Position numbers and translations under genes: made by a program. The notes under the pieces were generated by a model. That model did no database searches. It had not been told where the DNA came from and saw only the letters and a program-made list of their open reading frames with translations. Positions 9,497 to 16,994 of a stretch of 64,000 bases of DNA are shown in pieces. The DNA is from Algoriphagus sp. (lineage in GTDB: Bacteria > Bacteroidota > Bacteroidia > Cytophagales > Cyclobacteriaceae): contig JANQWS010000023.1 in assembly GCA_030729785.1 (NCBI GenBank), positions 124,001 through 188,000 of the forward strand, written 5' to 3'. Within the stretch, counting starts at the first letter, position 1. Each line of letters starts with the position of its first letter.

Positions 9497-9975
9497 ATCA
9501 GGCGATCGCTTACTTCCAAAGATTTGCTGTACTGCTGCACATTTACGCCAAATTTCACCAAAAAGTCTACGCCCTCATCCGAGCCAATCCCCTTGTATTC
9601 AGCATAAGAATAAAGGTAAACCACCTTGGCAATGCCCATAGAAAAAATAATCCGAGCACAAGCTAAGCAAGGGGATAGCGTAACATACAAAGTTGATCCT
9701 TCGACTGAGGTGTTATTTTTTACCGCATAAAGAATGGCATTTTGCTCCGCATGTAATGCCAATGAACAACTGCCTTTTGAATCACGAGCACAACCGGTAC
9801 CTGGAAATTCAACGTCACAATTGTGCGTTCCTGCTGGAGGTCCGTTGTACCCAATTGAAATAATTCGGGTATCCTTGGTCAATACAGCGCCGACATGCTT
9901 TTTTATACAATGAGAGCGTTTGGCAAGATTTACCGCCAGCTCCATATAAATATCGTCAAAATCAGGTCTACTCAT
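9493..9975 (-). CDS. dCMP deaminase family protein (CMP/dCMP-type zinc deaminase)
   Basis: The 160-aa protein has the cytidine-deaminase zinc site: HAEQNAI (His ligand and catalytic Glu, ~residue 78) and PCLACA (two Cys ligands, ~105). The N-terminal MSRPDFDDIYMELAVNLAKRSHC and the GYNGPPAGTHNCD loop match dCMP deaminases of the ComE-operon-2 type, which make dUMP for thymidylate synthesis. Regulation by dCTP/dTTP is known for some family members; I cannot see it here. It converges on murB with a four-base overlap. Confidence 0.93.
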   Translation of the reverse strand: MSRPDFDDIYMELAVNLAKRSHCIKKHVGAVLTKDTRIISIGYNGPPAGTHNCDVEFPGTGCARDSKGSCSLALHAEQNAILYAVKNNTSVEGSTLYVTLSPCLACARIIFSMGIAKVVYLYSYAEYKGIGSDEGVDFLVKFGVNVQQYSKSLEVSDRLI

Positions 9976-9988
9976 CGATACAGTTTTT

Positions 9989-9996
9989 CAAAATTA
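9989..9996 (-). promoter_or_regulatory. Candidate -7 element for the dCMP deaminase gene
   Basis: On the minus strand TAATTTTG fits TAnnTTTG and lies 13 bases upstream of the ATG at 9975, so the leader would be only a few bases. No matching -33 element was found. Confidence 0.35.
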
Positions 9997-10108
9997 ACAT
10001 TCTTACTGGTTGTCGGAAACTCCACACTAAAATTACCCCTGTTTTTTTTCAAGAAAAGATGAATTAACTTGGCACAAGGCCGTTAAAGGAATGAAAACTT
10101 CTTCTTAA

Positions 10109-10687
10109 ATGAATAAAAAATTTAATCTGCCCTATTTTTTGCTTTTTGTAGGATTGCTCGTTTCATGCAATTCAGTGGAGATATTTGTAGAAAACAAAGA
10201 GGTACCCTTTCAAAAAACGTACACGCGTTTTGTATTAGTCAATAAAGAATTGGGTATTCTTGGTTTTAAAGACCAGCTATTGGACCAAAAAGTGCAACTA
10301 GCACTAGAAGCTCAATTAGTAGATGCTGGCCTAGTGTACGATGCCAAACAACCAGATTTAGTCATTCGCTATTATTCCAATGAGGATTTGAGGCAGCGGG
10401 AACGTGTAAATACCATGAATCCTTATTCTTTTTGGGGCATGCGAATGTACGATCCTTGGTCATTCAACCCCATGATGGGAAACTTACGTTCACCAGTGAC
10501 ACGGACAAACTATGAATTATTGCAAGTAATTTTGGATGTGATCGATCCCGCTCAAGATAAGTACCTGATGACGATTACAGGTGTTACCGAAGTAACCTCC
10601 TCTAAAAGTAAATCAAGAATTGCCTTAAAAGCATTGGAAAAGACAACCGACACATTTATACAAGTTAATTTAACCCAAAAGAATTGA
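10109..10687 (+). CDS. DUF4136-type lipoprotein
   Basis: The 192-aa product begins with a lipoprotein signal peptide ending GLLVSC (Cys ~24), so it is probably anchored in the outer membrane facing the periplasm. The body matches the DUF4136 pattern: a short N-terminal strand/helix pair (QVQLALEAQLVDAGLVYD) followed by PDLVIRYYSN, a turn-rich middle and a C-terminal repeat of strand and helix ending in KALEKTTDTFIQ. The family function is unknown. The stop at 10687 is two bases before the ATG of the next gene, suggesting co-transcription. Confidence 0.78.
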   Translation: MNKKFNLPYFLLFVGLLVSCNSVEIFVENKEVPFQKTYTRFVLVNKELGILGFKDQLLDQKVQLALEAQLVDAGLVYDAKQPDLVIRYYSNEDLRQRERVNTMNPYSFWGMRMYDPWSFNPMMGNLRSPVTRTNYELLQVILDVIDPAQDKYLMTITGVTEVTSSKSKSRIALKALEKTTDTFIQVNLTQKN

Positions 10688-10689
10688 CC

Positions 10690-10998
10690 ATGGAAAAGAA
10701 GTATACCTCTCTAAAAGAATTCTATCCCTATTATTTGACCGAACACCAAAACCCAACCTCTAGAATTCTTCATTTTATAGGAACAGGAATGGTCTTAGTC
10801 GTACTTGCAGCAGCACTTCTATGGGCAAAATATGCTTGGCTCGCTGCCATTCCAGTAATTGGATACGGGTTTGCATGGGTTGGGCATTTCTTTTTTGAAA
10901 AAAATAAGCCAGCAACCTTCACCTACCCATTCTACAGTTTAGCGTCAGATTTCATCTTGTTTTTTGATTTATTGCGTGGAAAAGAAAAATTTTCTTAA
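10690..10998 (+). CDS. Mpo1-like (DUF962) small membrane protein
   Basis: I choose the ATG at 10690 instead of the TTG 10684 that overlaps the preceding stop. The 102-aa protein reads YPYYLTEHQNPTSRILHF near the N-terminus and GYGFAWVGHFFFEKNKPATF later, with two or three hydrophobic helices between. This His-rich pattern matches the DUF962/Mpo1 family; the yeast member is an iron-dependent dioxygenase in 2-hydroxy fatty acid alpha-oxidation. Bacterial function is not established. It closes a two-gene unit with the DUF4136 lipoprotein. The 259 bp that follow hold no ORF or clear hairpin. Confidence 0.8.
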   Translation: MEKKYTSLKEFYPYYLTEHQNPTSRILHFIGTGMVLVVLAAALLWAKYAWLAAIPVIGYGFAWVGHFFFEKNKPATFTYPFYSLASDFILFFDLLRGKEKFS

Positions 10999-11257
10999 CG
11001 AATCAAAAACTCTAAAAATAAGTCATTTTGATTATCAACTTTGTAATCAATAAGCAAAAAAATAAGGTTTGAAGTTTTAGGGAAGCTGTTGATTTCAAAT
11101 AGGCGTCCTAGGATACCAATACACAAGAATTCAATTAGATTTTATGCTTCAAGTGTGATTTCATATAATCAGAACAATTTTAATTTATAATGCTGGTTCA
11201 AAATTGAAAAAAATATAAACCATCACGTAAAAACCGGGTTAAACCAAAAAACAACAA

Positions 11258-11743
11258 ATGGCACAAGCAAATCCAGAATTAATAGCAGCATTAGAACGAA
11301 CTGCATCAAAATTACAGCAAGGTGCGAACTACCAATGGGGGCATATGGGGGCTTGTAATTGTGGCAACTTAGCCCAAGAACTTACTCCATTTTCAAAAGC
11401 TGAAATCCATAGCTATGCCATGCAGCGCCATGGAGATTGGAACGAGCAGCTCATTGATTATTGCCCTACAAGTGGTTATCCAATTGATCTCATAGTAACA
11501 AAAATGCTAGAGAAGGGTCTTTCAGTAGCAGATTTGGCGCACCTAGAGCGGCTTTCTGATCCAGAAATTCTTTTGAGAATGGAAAAAGACCGAAGAGAAG
11601 TGTTGAATAAAAATTCAAGGGAAGACGTGATTTTTTACTTGCAGGTTTGGGCTAACTTATTGAGAGAAAAGTGGATTGATAGCCAACCGACCTTGGATGC
11701 ATCAAAAATTGAAAAAAAATTAAACTCCCTTGCATTGGTGTAA
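11258..11743 (+). CDS. Conserved hypothetical protein with CNCGN motif
   Basis: The 161-aa soluble, helix-rich protein has no signal peptide. I do not recognise a functional domain. Visible features are a GHMGACNCGNLAQ segment (~residue 30) with paired cysteines and histidine that could bind metal, a further Cys at ~70 (DYCPTSGYP), and an amphipathic C-terminal half rich in Leu, Glu and Lys. It is followed after 57 bp by the acidic peptide gene. The cysteine/histidine cluster is an observation; metal binding is only a guess. Confidence 0.7.
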   Translation: MAQANPELIAALERTASKLQQGANYQWGHMGACNCGNLAQELTPFSKAEIHSYAMQRHGDWNEQLIDYCPTSGYPIDLIVTKMLEKGLSVADLAHLERLSDPEILLRMEKDRREVLNKNSREDVIFYLQVWANLLREKWIDSQPTLDASKIEKKLNSLALV

Positions 11744-11800
11744 TTAATTTTTTGGTTTATTTCGTAACATTGAACCATAAAAACCCTTTTAAACTAAGCT

Positions 11801-12004
11801 ATGGAGGATTTTGAAGAAGATTTCGAAGAAATGGACTCTTTCGAAGAAGAGGATGAATTTGAAGATGATTTCGAGGATGGCTACGACCTTGAAGATGATA
11901 GTGAGTTTTTAGATGACTCCATCCTTGATTTCGACGACAACGAAGAAGAGGATAATTTCGATGACTTTGATGAGGAAGAAGAGTTCGAAGACGATCTCGA
12001 CTAA
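11801..12004 (+). CDS. Extremely acidic 67-aa protein
   Basis: The product contains 43 Asp/Glu out of 67 residues, ten Phe and no Lys, Arg or His. Phe is spaced every four to six residues between acidic clusters (EDFEEDFEEMDSFEEED). It has no signal peptide or membrane segment. The composition is that of a disordered or DNA-mimic-like polyanion; short acidic proteins of this sort are seen in Bacteroidota but I know no assigned function. The start ATG directly follows an AT-rich stretch with a TTTATTTCG sequence that could be a -7 element. Codon use (GAA/GAT/GAC mixture) looks native, which favours a real gene over a chance ORF. Confidence 0.7.
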   Translation: MEDFEEDFEEMDSFEEEDEFEDDFEDGYDLEDDSEFLDDSILDFDDNEEEDNFDDFDEEEEFEDDLD

Positions 12005-12028
12005 TGATTCTGGGTTGCTACTATTTTC

Positions 12029-12060
12029 TTGTAAATAAGCTGCCTCTGTCCTATCTTTAC
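12029..12060 (+). promoter_or_regulatory. Possible promoter for the 49-aa membrane peptide gene
   Basis: TTG at 12029-12031 is followed after 20 bases by TATCTTTAC, close to the Bacteroidota TTG-N19/20-TAnnTTTG arrangement. The ATG at 12087 lies about 27 bases downstream. The last position deviates from consensus. Confidence 0.35.
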
Positions 12061-12086
12061 GCCACATTCACAAAGAAAAAATCAAA

Positions 12087-12236
12087 ATGATTTTACTAGA
12101 CATCTTTAGTTCTCCAATCATGCCTGGGGCTCAATTGTTTTTGTTCATTGTTTGCATCCTTATTGGACTTGGTGCAGGGATATCCGCAGTAGATGCACGA
12201 AGTACTTTTGCGAAGAAAAAGAAAAATGAACATTAA
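12087..12236 (+). CDS. 49-aa single-span membrane peptide (not in ORF track)
   Basis: ATG 12087 to TAA 12236 encodes 49 residues: a short N-terminal region MILLDIFSSPIMPG, one hydrophobic helix (AQLFLFIVCILIGLGAGISA) and a positively charged tail ending AKKKKNEH, which by the positive-inside rule puts the C-terminus in the cytoplasm. It is too short for the supplied track. A possible promoter precedes it and a rho-independent terminator starts ten bases after the stop, which together support a real transcription unit. Function unknown. Confidence 0.62.
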   Translation: MILLDIFSSPIMPGAQLFLFIVCILIGLGAGISAVDARSTFAKKKKNEH

Positions 12237-12246
12237 TAAATTCATA

Positions 12247-12274
12247 TAAAGGAGGCTTCAAGCCTCTTTTTTTT
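12247..12274 (+). terminator. Rho-independent terminator
   Basis: GAGGC-TTCAA-GCCTC hairpin (extended by A/T pairs) followed by eight T. It lies between the 49-aa peptide gene and the DUF6526 gene and ends ten bases before the latter's ATG. Confidence 0.8.
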
Positions 12275-12284
12275 ATCTATACCC

Positions 12285-12722
12285 ATGAAAAACCAACGCT
12301 ACGAAAACCACACCCGTTATTTTGCTTTCCACCATTTTGTAATCACTCCGCTAACCTTGCTATTTCTTGGATGGACTGTAGGAAAAATGGATTTTTCTTC
12401 TCGAGAAGTGGCCCTGGAAGGAGCTTATCTTTTTATCGGAGCATTTGTTTTGTTTTTATTGCCCTTACTTGCTCGCTTGTACGCACTCAAACTTCAAAAT
12501 CGAATTATTCTCAATGAGATGAGAAATCGTTACTACCACCTCACTGGAAAAAGTTTTGATGAAAAAGAACGACAATTGAAGTTAGGACAAATTATAGGAT
12601 TACGATTTGCAAGCGACGAAGAGCTCCTAAATTTGATGGACCGGGCGATTGCAGACAAATTAACATCCAAAGAAATAAAGCGACAAATAAAGAACTGGAG
12701 AGGCGATTATATTCGTGTGTAA
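12285..12722 (+). CDS. DUF6526-type membrane protein
   Basis: The 145-aa protein starts MKNQRYENHTRYFAFHHFVITP, the characteristic N-terminus of the DUF6526 family, followed by two membrane helices (LTLLFLGWTVG and AYLFIGAFVLFLLPLLARLYA) and a cytoplasmic C-terminal half with charged helices (NEMRNRYYHLTGKSFDEKERQLKLGQII). Function unknown. Its stop codon abuts that of glycerate kinase on the other strand with no gap. The terminator just upstream means its transcript starts within the short gap or by readthrough. Confidence 0.72.
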   Translation: MKNQRYENHTRYFAFHHFVITPLTLLFLGWTVGKMDFSSREVALEGAYLFIGAFVLFLLPLLARLYALKLQNRIILNEMRNRYYHLTGKSFDEKERQLKLGQIIGLRFASDEELLNLMDRAIADKLTSKEIKRQIKNWRGDYIRV

Positions 12723-13835
12723 TCAGTCAAACACTCCTTTTAAAATAGCCTCCTTTAAAAGCCCTTGAAATTGATCTTGGGCTTTATTTTTGTAAGCAGG
12801 GTCTGAAAAATTTAAGGGAGGCAATTCCAAGAATACATCAAATTCAGAAGTTAATTCTCCCTGACTAGAGGCAATCAAAGCTATTTTTTTGCCCAGCTTT
12901 TGTGCGATATTTTTTAATTCAAAACAGGCTTTCCCCTCCTCACTCTGCTGATCGTATTGTCCCTCTCCAGTAATAATCCAATCTGCCCATCCTACTTTAT
13001 CGTGGAGATTTACCCGCTCAAAAAAATAGGAAGAACCAAATTCAATTTGACTAGGAAAAAAAAAGTTCAATCCCAATGCGATACCACCTGCAGCACCAAA
13101 TCCAGGCAAATCCACCCATTTCTCAGAAAGAGTTTTTTTCACCAAAAGATTGAAAAAATCGAAAGTGATTTTTTCAGTTTGTTCAATATCCTCTGGTTGG
13201 AGCCCTTTTTGAGGACCAAAAATTCGAACAGCACCATTGGAACCAAAAAATGGGTTTTTCACATCACAAAGTAAGGTGAATGAAAGTTGAGGCTGTTTCA
13301 AGGGCCGTTGAATATGTTTACATGTTGCAATCAGATCAGGACAAAATGCAGGAAGTTCCCTCCCGTGAGCATCCAAAAACAAAAAACCCAGAGCCTGAAG
13401 AATACCTACTCCCAAATCAATGGTGGAGGATCCGCCCAACCCTAAAACTACTTGATTGGCTCCCCGTTTTAGGGCTTCTTGAATCAAGATGCCAGTGCCA
13501 TAGGTAGAAGTCACACTCGTATTTCTCTCTTCAACCCCTAAATTGGCTAATCCTGAACATGTGGAAACATCCAAGAAGGCAACCTTATTGGACTCATCCC
13601 AGCCAAAATGTCCTTCTATTGGCTTCCCAATTGCATTCAACGATAGGCACTTAATTCTTTGGATTCCCAAGGAAGTACACAATAAATCACAGGTTCCATC
13701 GCCTCCATCGGCAAGTGGTTGAACTCTTATTTCAGCTTTTGGATAGAATGCAGCCAATTGCTCCTGAATATACCTCGAAGCTTCAAGAGCAGTTAGTGTT
13801 CCTTTGTAAGCATTTGGGGCAATCAAGAATTTCAT
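12723..13835 (-). CDS. Glycerate kinase (GlxK/GarK family)
   Basis: The 370-aa protein matches class-I glycerate 2-kinase: N-terminal MKFLIAPNAYKGTLTALEA, PLADGGDGTCDLL, LGLGGSSTIDLGVGILQALG (~residue 130) and ITGEGQYDQQSEEGKA (~290) near the C-terminus. It phosphorylates D-glycerate to 2-phosphoglycerate, feeding glycolysis. Its ATG overlaps the stop of the GH20-AGCS fusion gene (ATGA at 13832-13835), so the two are one operon. No other glyoxylate/glycerate genes adjoin it, which makes the pairing unexpected. Confidence 0.93.
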   Translation of the reverse strand: MKFLIAPNAYKGTLTALEASRYIQEQLAAFYPKAEIRVQPLADGGDGTCDLLCTSLGIQRIKCLSLNAIGKPIEGHFGWDESNKVAFLDVSTCSGLANLGVEERNTSVTSTYGTGILIQEALKRGANQVVLGLGGSSTIDLGVGILQALGFLFLDAHGRELPAFCPDLIATCKHIQRPLKQPQLSFTLLCDVKNPFFGSNGAVRIFGPQKGLQPEDIEQTEKITFDFFNLLVKKTLSEKWVDLPGFGAAGGIALGLNFFFPSQIEFGSSYFFERVNLHDKVGWADWIITGEGQYDQQSEEGKACFELKNIAQKLGKKIALIASSQGELTSEFDVFLELPPLNFSDPAYKNKAQDQFQGLLKEAILKGVFD

Positions 13836-16795
13836 AATTCCTTCATCCTTGCAAAATAATCTTTCGCTGCTGCTTTTACTTTTGGAGCAAGATATAAGGC
13901 TGCAATCATATTTGGGAAGGCCATCACAGCATACATTCCATCTACCAAACTCACTACGACATCCAAAGATGCTACTGCACCAACTACTATGGTAATCAAG
14001 TAAAAGTAATTGTAATAGTTAGCCTTATCGGCTCCAAATATGTAATTCGCACATTTGTGCCCATAATACGAATAAGTAAACATGGTAGAAAGTGCAAATA
14101 CTAAGACAGATAGCATCAATAAATATTTCCCTACGCCAGGGATTCCAAGTTCAAAAGCAGCCAATGTGAGTTTTACCCCATCATTTTCAGTGGTTTCCCA
14201 AACGCCTGTAAGTAAAATAGCCAAAGCAGTAAGCGTACAGACGACTATGGTATCAATAAATGGACCTAGCATCGCAATTAGTCCTTCTCGAATGGGCTCT
14301 TTGGTTTTAGATTGTCCATGGACCATTGGGGCCGTACCAATTCCTGCTTCATTTGAAAATGCCGCTCTCCGTGCGCCAATAATAATTACTGATCCAACTG
14401 CACCACCCAAAACTGAATTGCCTGTAAAAGCATCCACTACAATTAGCTGCAGCATGGCGGGAATATTTTCTACATACTGAAAAACAATGAGAAGGATGGT
14501 TACAAAGTAAATAGCAACCATGACTGGGACCATTTTTGAAGCCACAGCGGCAATCCGCTGGATTCCCCCCAATATGACCACTGCCGTTAATACCATCATC
14601 ACCAATCCAATAATCCAGCTATTTCTTGTAGCTGCTTCTACCGTACCCGGCTCCAATACCACAGCTTGAATGACAGCAGTCAATTGATTGGCTTGGAAAA
14701 TAGCCAACAATCCAATCACTCCTGCAATAGAAAAAATATAAGAAAGAAACTTCCATTTTTTTCCCATTCCCTGATCAATGACGTACATAGGCCCGCCTTG
14801 AAGTACCCCAGCAGAATCTTTTCCTCGGTACATAATAGCCAAACTGCACGTATAATATTTGGTAGCCATTCCCATAAATGCAGCCACCCACATCCAAAAA
14901 ATTGCCCCAGGACCTCCCATATTTAGCGCTATTGCTACCCCTGAGATATTCCCTAATCCAACAGTTGAGGCAATCGCCGACATCAACGCCTGTTTAGAGG
15001 ATATTTGCCCAGGAGCCAAATCATCTTGGTATTTTCCTCGAAGTAAAGCAATGGCATGCCCCATTTTGGTAAAAGGAACAAAACCTGAGTGAATAAAAAA
15101 GAAAGCACCACCCCCCAATAACAAAATCAGGATAGGAGGACCCCAAATCCAATTGCTAAACGAAATAATTAACGTTTCAAGGCCAGATTTTTTTTTTTGC
15201 TCCCAATCAATCGTTGGGGTTTTATAAAAGTTCACACCTTGAATGCTCCATCGAGCTCCTTGAAAAGGAATTCTAGAGGCAAAGCTCTCCCAATTTCGAT
15301 TTTCTTTGGTGCTCCAAGCTACTTCAGCCAATGCTGCTAACCTTGGGAAGGCTAGGTAATTTATATCCTCTCGATTGGTAACCGTCTCAGACCAAAGTGG
15401 TGCTTCGACACCCAAAATATCTTCCTTCGAAAGCCCGGATACATACGTACTGGGATCCCATAAATAGGCAGAATCTAAGTCAATGTAAGCCGCCCAATGC
15501 AATCCAATTCTAGAGAGGCTATCGTACTGCATATCCAAATAGGTTTTTTTAGCAGGTGACAACAATACCTTATTGCCCTGTGTATGGGCAAGCATAGCAT
15601 TCTCTTCCTTTGCCCAAAATTGAGCTACATTCCCTGGCAATAGCTTTGCAGTGGCAATTTCATCCCATCCAATGCTAGTTTTGCCATACTTTGAAACAAT
15701 ATCCTGAACTCGTTCTACAAAATAAATGTAATCCTCCTTTTCAGTAACGTGCGACTCATCACCGCCAATATGAAAATAGGGACCTGGAGAAAGCAAAGAA
15801 AGTTCCCTTACCACACTATCCACAAATGCATAGGTGAGTTCCAATTGAGGCGCAAACGTACTCCATCCCACTTCAATACCGGTATACAATTGAGAGGCCT
15901 GCGGAGCCCTTAATGGCAATTGGTAATCCAATGGGCTTGTATTTAGTGCATCCAATCCTTGCCCAATTGGTAAGTTCACCCCAGGATTTAATTCAGCATA
16001 AGCAGCTAAGGCCGAATTGGTATGGCCCGGCATATCTATCTCAGGAACAATCGTAATAAACCGATCTGCAGCATAAGCTACTATTTCCTGGTAATCTTCT
16101 TGCGTATAAAAGCCCCCTTGGCCTCCTCCAACTTCTGTACTTCCGCCTATTTCGGTTAGCTGAGGCCAAGATTTTATTTCTATTCGCCAACCCTGATCGT
16201 CTGTAAGATGAAGATGAAGGTAATTCATCTTTAAACTTGCCATTTGATCAAGATAGAAAAGGACATCTTCCTTTGGAAGAAAATGCCGAGCGACATCCAG
16301 CATGGAACCTCTGTAAGTAAACTCTGGGGAATCGACTATTTCCCCTTGTGGAATAACCCAAGCTACTTTTTGAACAGTACCCTGCTCAATCTCAACAGGA
16401 AATAATTGAATGAGAGATTGAATGCCATAAAAAAGTCCAGCCTCTCCGGCTGATGTTATACGGATTTCTTTATCGGCAATCAGAAGTTCGTAGGCCTCTA
16501 GATTTCCAGATTGACCTAGTTCTAGCACAATATTTCCTTGATCTTTAGATACCGGCAAATCAAATCCTGTAGCCGGACGAAGGCGCGATGCGAGAGATTC
16601 TCCTAGTAAAGTCATTCGCTCACTCGATCCAATCAATTTAATCCCAGATTCTGCATTTAATTCAAAAATTCCTTTCCCATTTTCGATGCTTTTAGGCAAA
16701 GGAATTAGCCCTTTTTCAGAAAGCTGTGCAGGCTTTTGGCAGGATGAAAGAATAAAGAGAACAGAAACAAATGAGGTCCAGAGTAAATTTTTCAT
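13832..16795 (-). CDS. Fusion: lipoprotein-type GH20 beta-N-acetylhexosaminidase + AGCS (alanine/glycine:cation) symporter
   Basis: I start at ATG 16795 (MKNLLWTSFVSVLFILSSC), giving 987 aa; the tracked start is 30 codons upstream and would bury the signal peptide. Residues ~1-19 are a lipoprotein signal (Cys19), ~25-150 a GH20b domain, ~155-525 the GH20 catalytic barrel with HLHLTDDQGW and the catalytic Asp-Glu in HIGGDESH (~344), ending in the usual GH20 terminus (VNFYKTPTIDW). After EQKKK a complete AGCS symporter begins (~537-987): SNWIWGPPILILLLGGG, the family signature TVGLGNISGVAIAL, NMGGPGAIFWMW, ARRAAFSNEAGIG. No ATG/GTG/TTG exists in this frame between the A11 tract and the first AGCS helix, so the symporter cannot be separately initiated there. 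Overlaps glycerate kinase by ATGA. Expected chemistry: release of N-acetylhexosamine in the periplasm plus uptake of a small amino acid; the coupling is inference. Confidence 0.88.
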   Translation of the reverse strand: MKNLLWTSFVSVLFILSSCQKPAQLSEKGLIPLPKSIENGKGIFELNAESGIKLIGSSERMTLLGESLASRLRPATGFDLPVSKDQGNIVLELGQSGNLEAYELLIADKEIRITSAGEAGLFYGIQSLIQLFPVEIEQGTVQKVAWVIPQGEIVDSPEFTYRGSMLDVARHFLPKEDVLFYLDQMASLKMNYLHLHLTDDQGWRIEIKSWPQLTEIGGSTEVGGGQGGFYTQEDYQEIVAYAADRFITIVPEIDMPGHTNSALAAYAELNPGVNLPIGQGLDALNTSPLDYQLPLRAPQASQLYTGIEVGWSTFAPQLELTYAFVDSVVRELSLLSPGPYFHIGGDESHVTEKEDYIYFVERVQDIVSKYGKTSIGWDEIATAKLLPGNVAQFWAKEENAMLAHTQGNKVLLSPAKKTYLDMQYDSLSRIGLHWAAYIDLDSAYLWDPSTYVSGLSKEDILGVEAPLWSETVTNREDINYLAFPRLAALAEVAWSTKENRNWESFASRIPFQGARWSIQGVNFYKTPTIDWEQKKKSGLETLIISFSNWIWGPPILILLLGGGAFFFIHSGFVPFTKMGHAIALLRGKYQDDLAPGQISSKQALMSAIASTVGLGNISGVAIALNMGGPGAIFWMWVAAFMGMATKYYTCSLAIMYRGKDSAGVLQGGPMYVIDQGMGKKWKFLSYIFSIAGVIGLLAIFQANQLTAVIQAVVLEPGTVEAATRNSWIIGLVMMVLTAVVILGGIQRIAAVASKMVPVMVAIYFVTILLIVFQYVENIPAMLQLIVVDAFTGNSVLGGAVGSVIIIGARRAAFSNEAGIGTAPMVHGQSKTKEPIREGLIAMLGPFIDTIVVCTLTALAILLTGVWETTENDGVKLTLAAFELGIPGVGKYLLMLSVLVFALSTMFTYSYYGHKCANYIFGADKANYYNYFYLITIVVGAVASLDVVVSLVDGMYAVMAFPNMIAALYLAPKVKAAAKDYFARMKEL
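15188..15198 (-). repeat. A11 homopolymer at the GH20/AGCS domain junction
   Basis: Eleven T on the plus strand (A11 in the mRNA) encode the Lys residues of EQKKK between the domains. One A more would end the protein after K-K-K-I-W-P; one A fewer would end it after K-K-N-L-A-L-K-R. Either change leaves a complete GH20 protein without a transporter. Confidence 0.9.
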
Positions 16796-16810
16796 GCTAG
16801 GGATTTTGAT

Positions 16811-16818
16811 CAAACTTA
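16811..16818 (-). promoter_or_regulatory. Candidate -7 element for the GH20-AGCS/glycerate kinase operon
   Basis: TAAGTTTG on the minus strand fits TAnnTTTG and ends 15 bases before the ATG at 16795. This supports the inner start and excludes the tracked start at 16885. Confidence 0.45.
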
Positions 16819-16994
16819 GGTTAAAATAGTAAGAATTTGATTTTTGAAGGATAAAAATAATCAATTTTGATCTCCCATTTGGCACTTAAAAAACTCAATT
16901 GGCTGAGTATCCACACAAAAACCTTTGATTCTAGAAGCTTTTTCAAGTATTTAGTAATGCATTCTAAAAACACCTAGTCAACCCTCATCTTCTA

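Noticed and set aside
14082-15092. Several plus-strand ORFs (132, 86, 77 aa) opposite the AGCS part
   Set aside because: They are antisense shadows of the transporter frame and resemble no known proteins.
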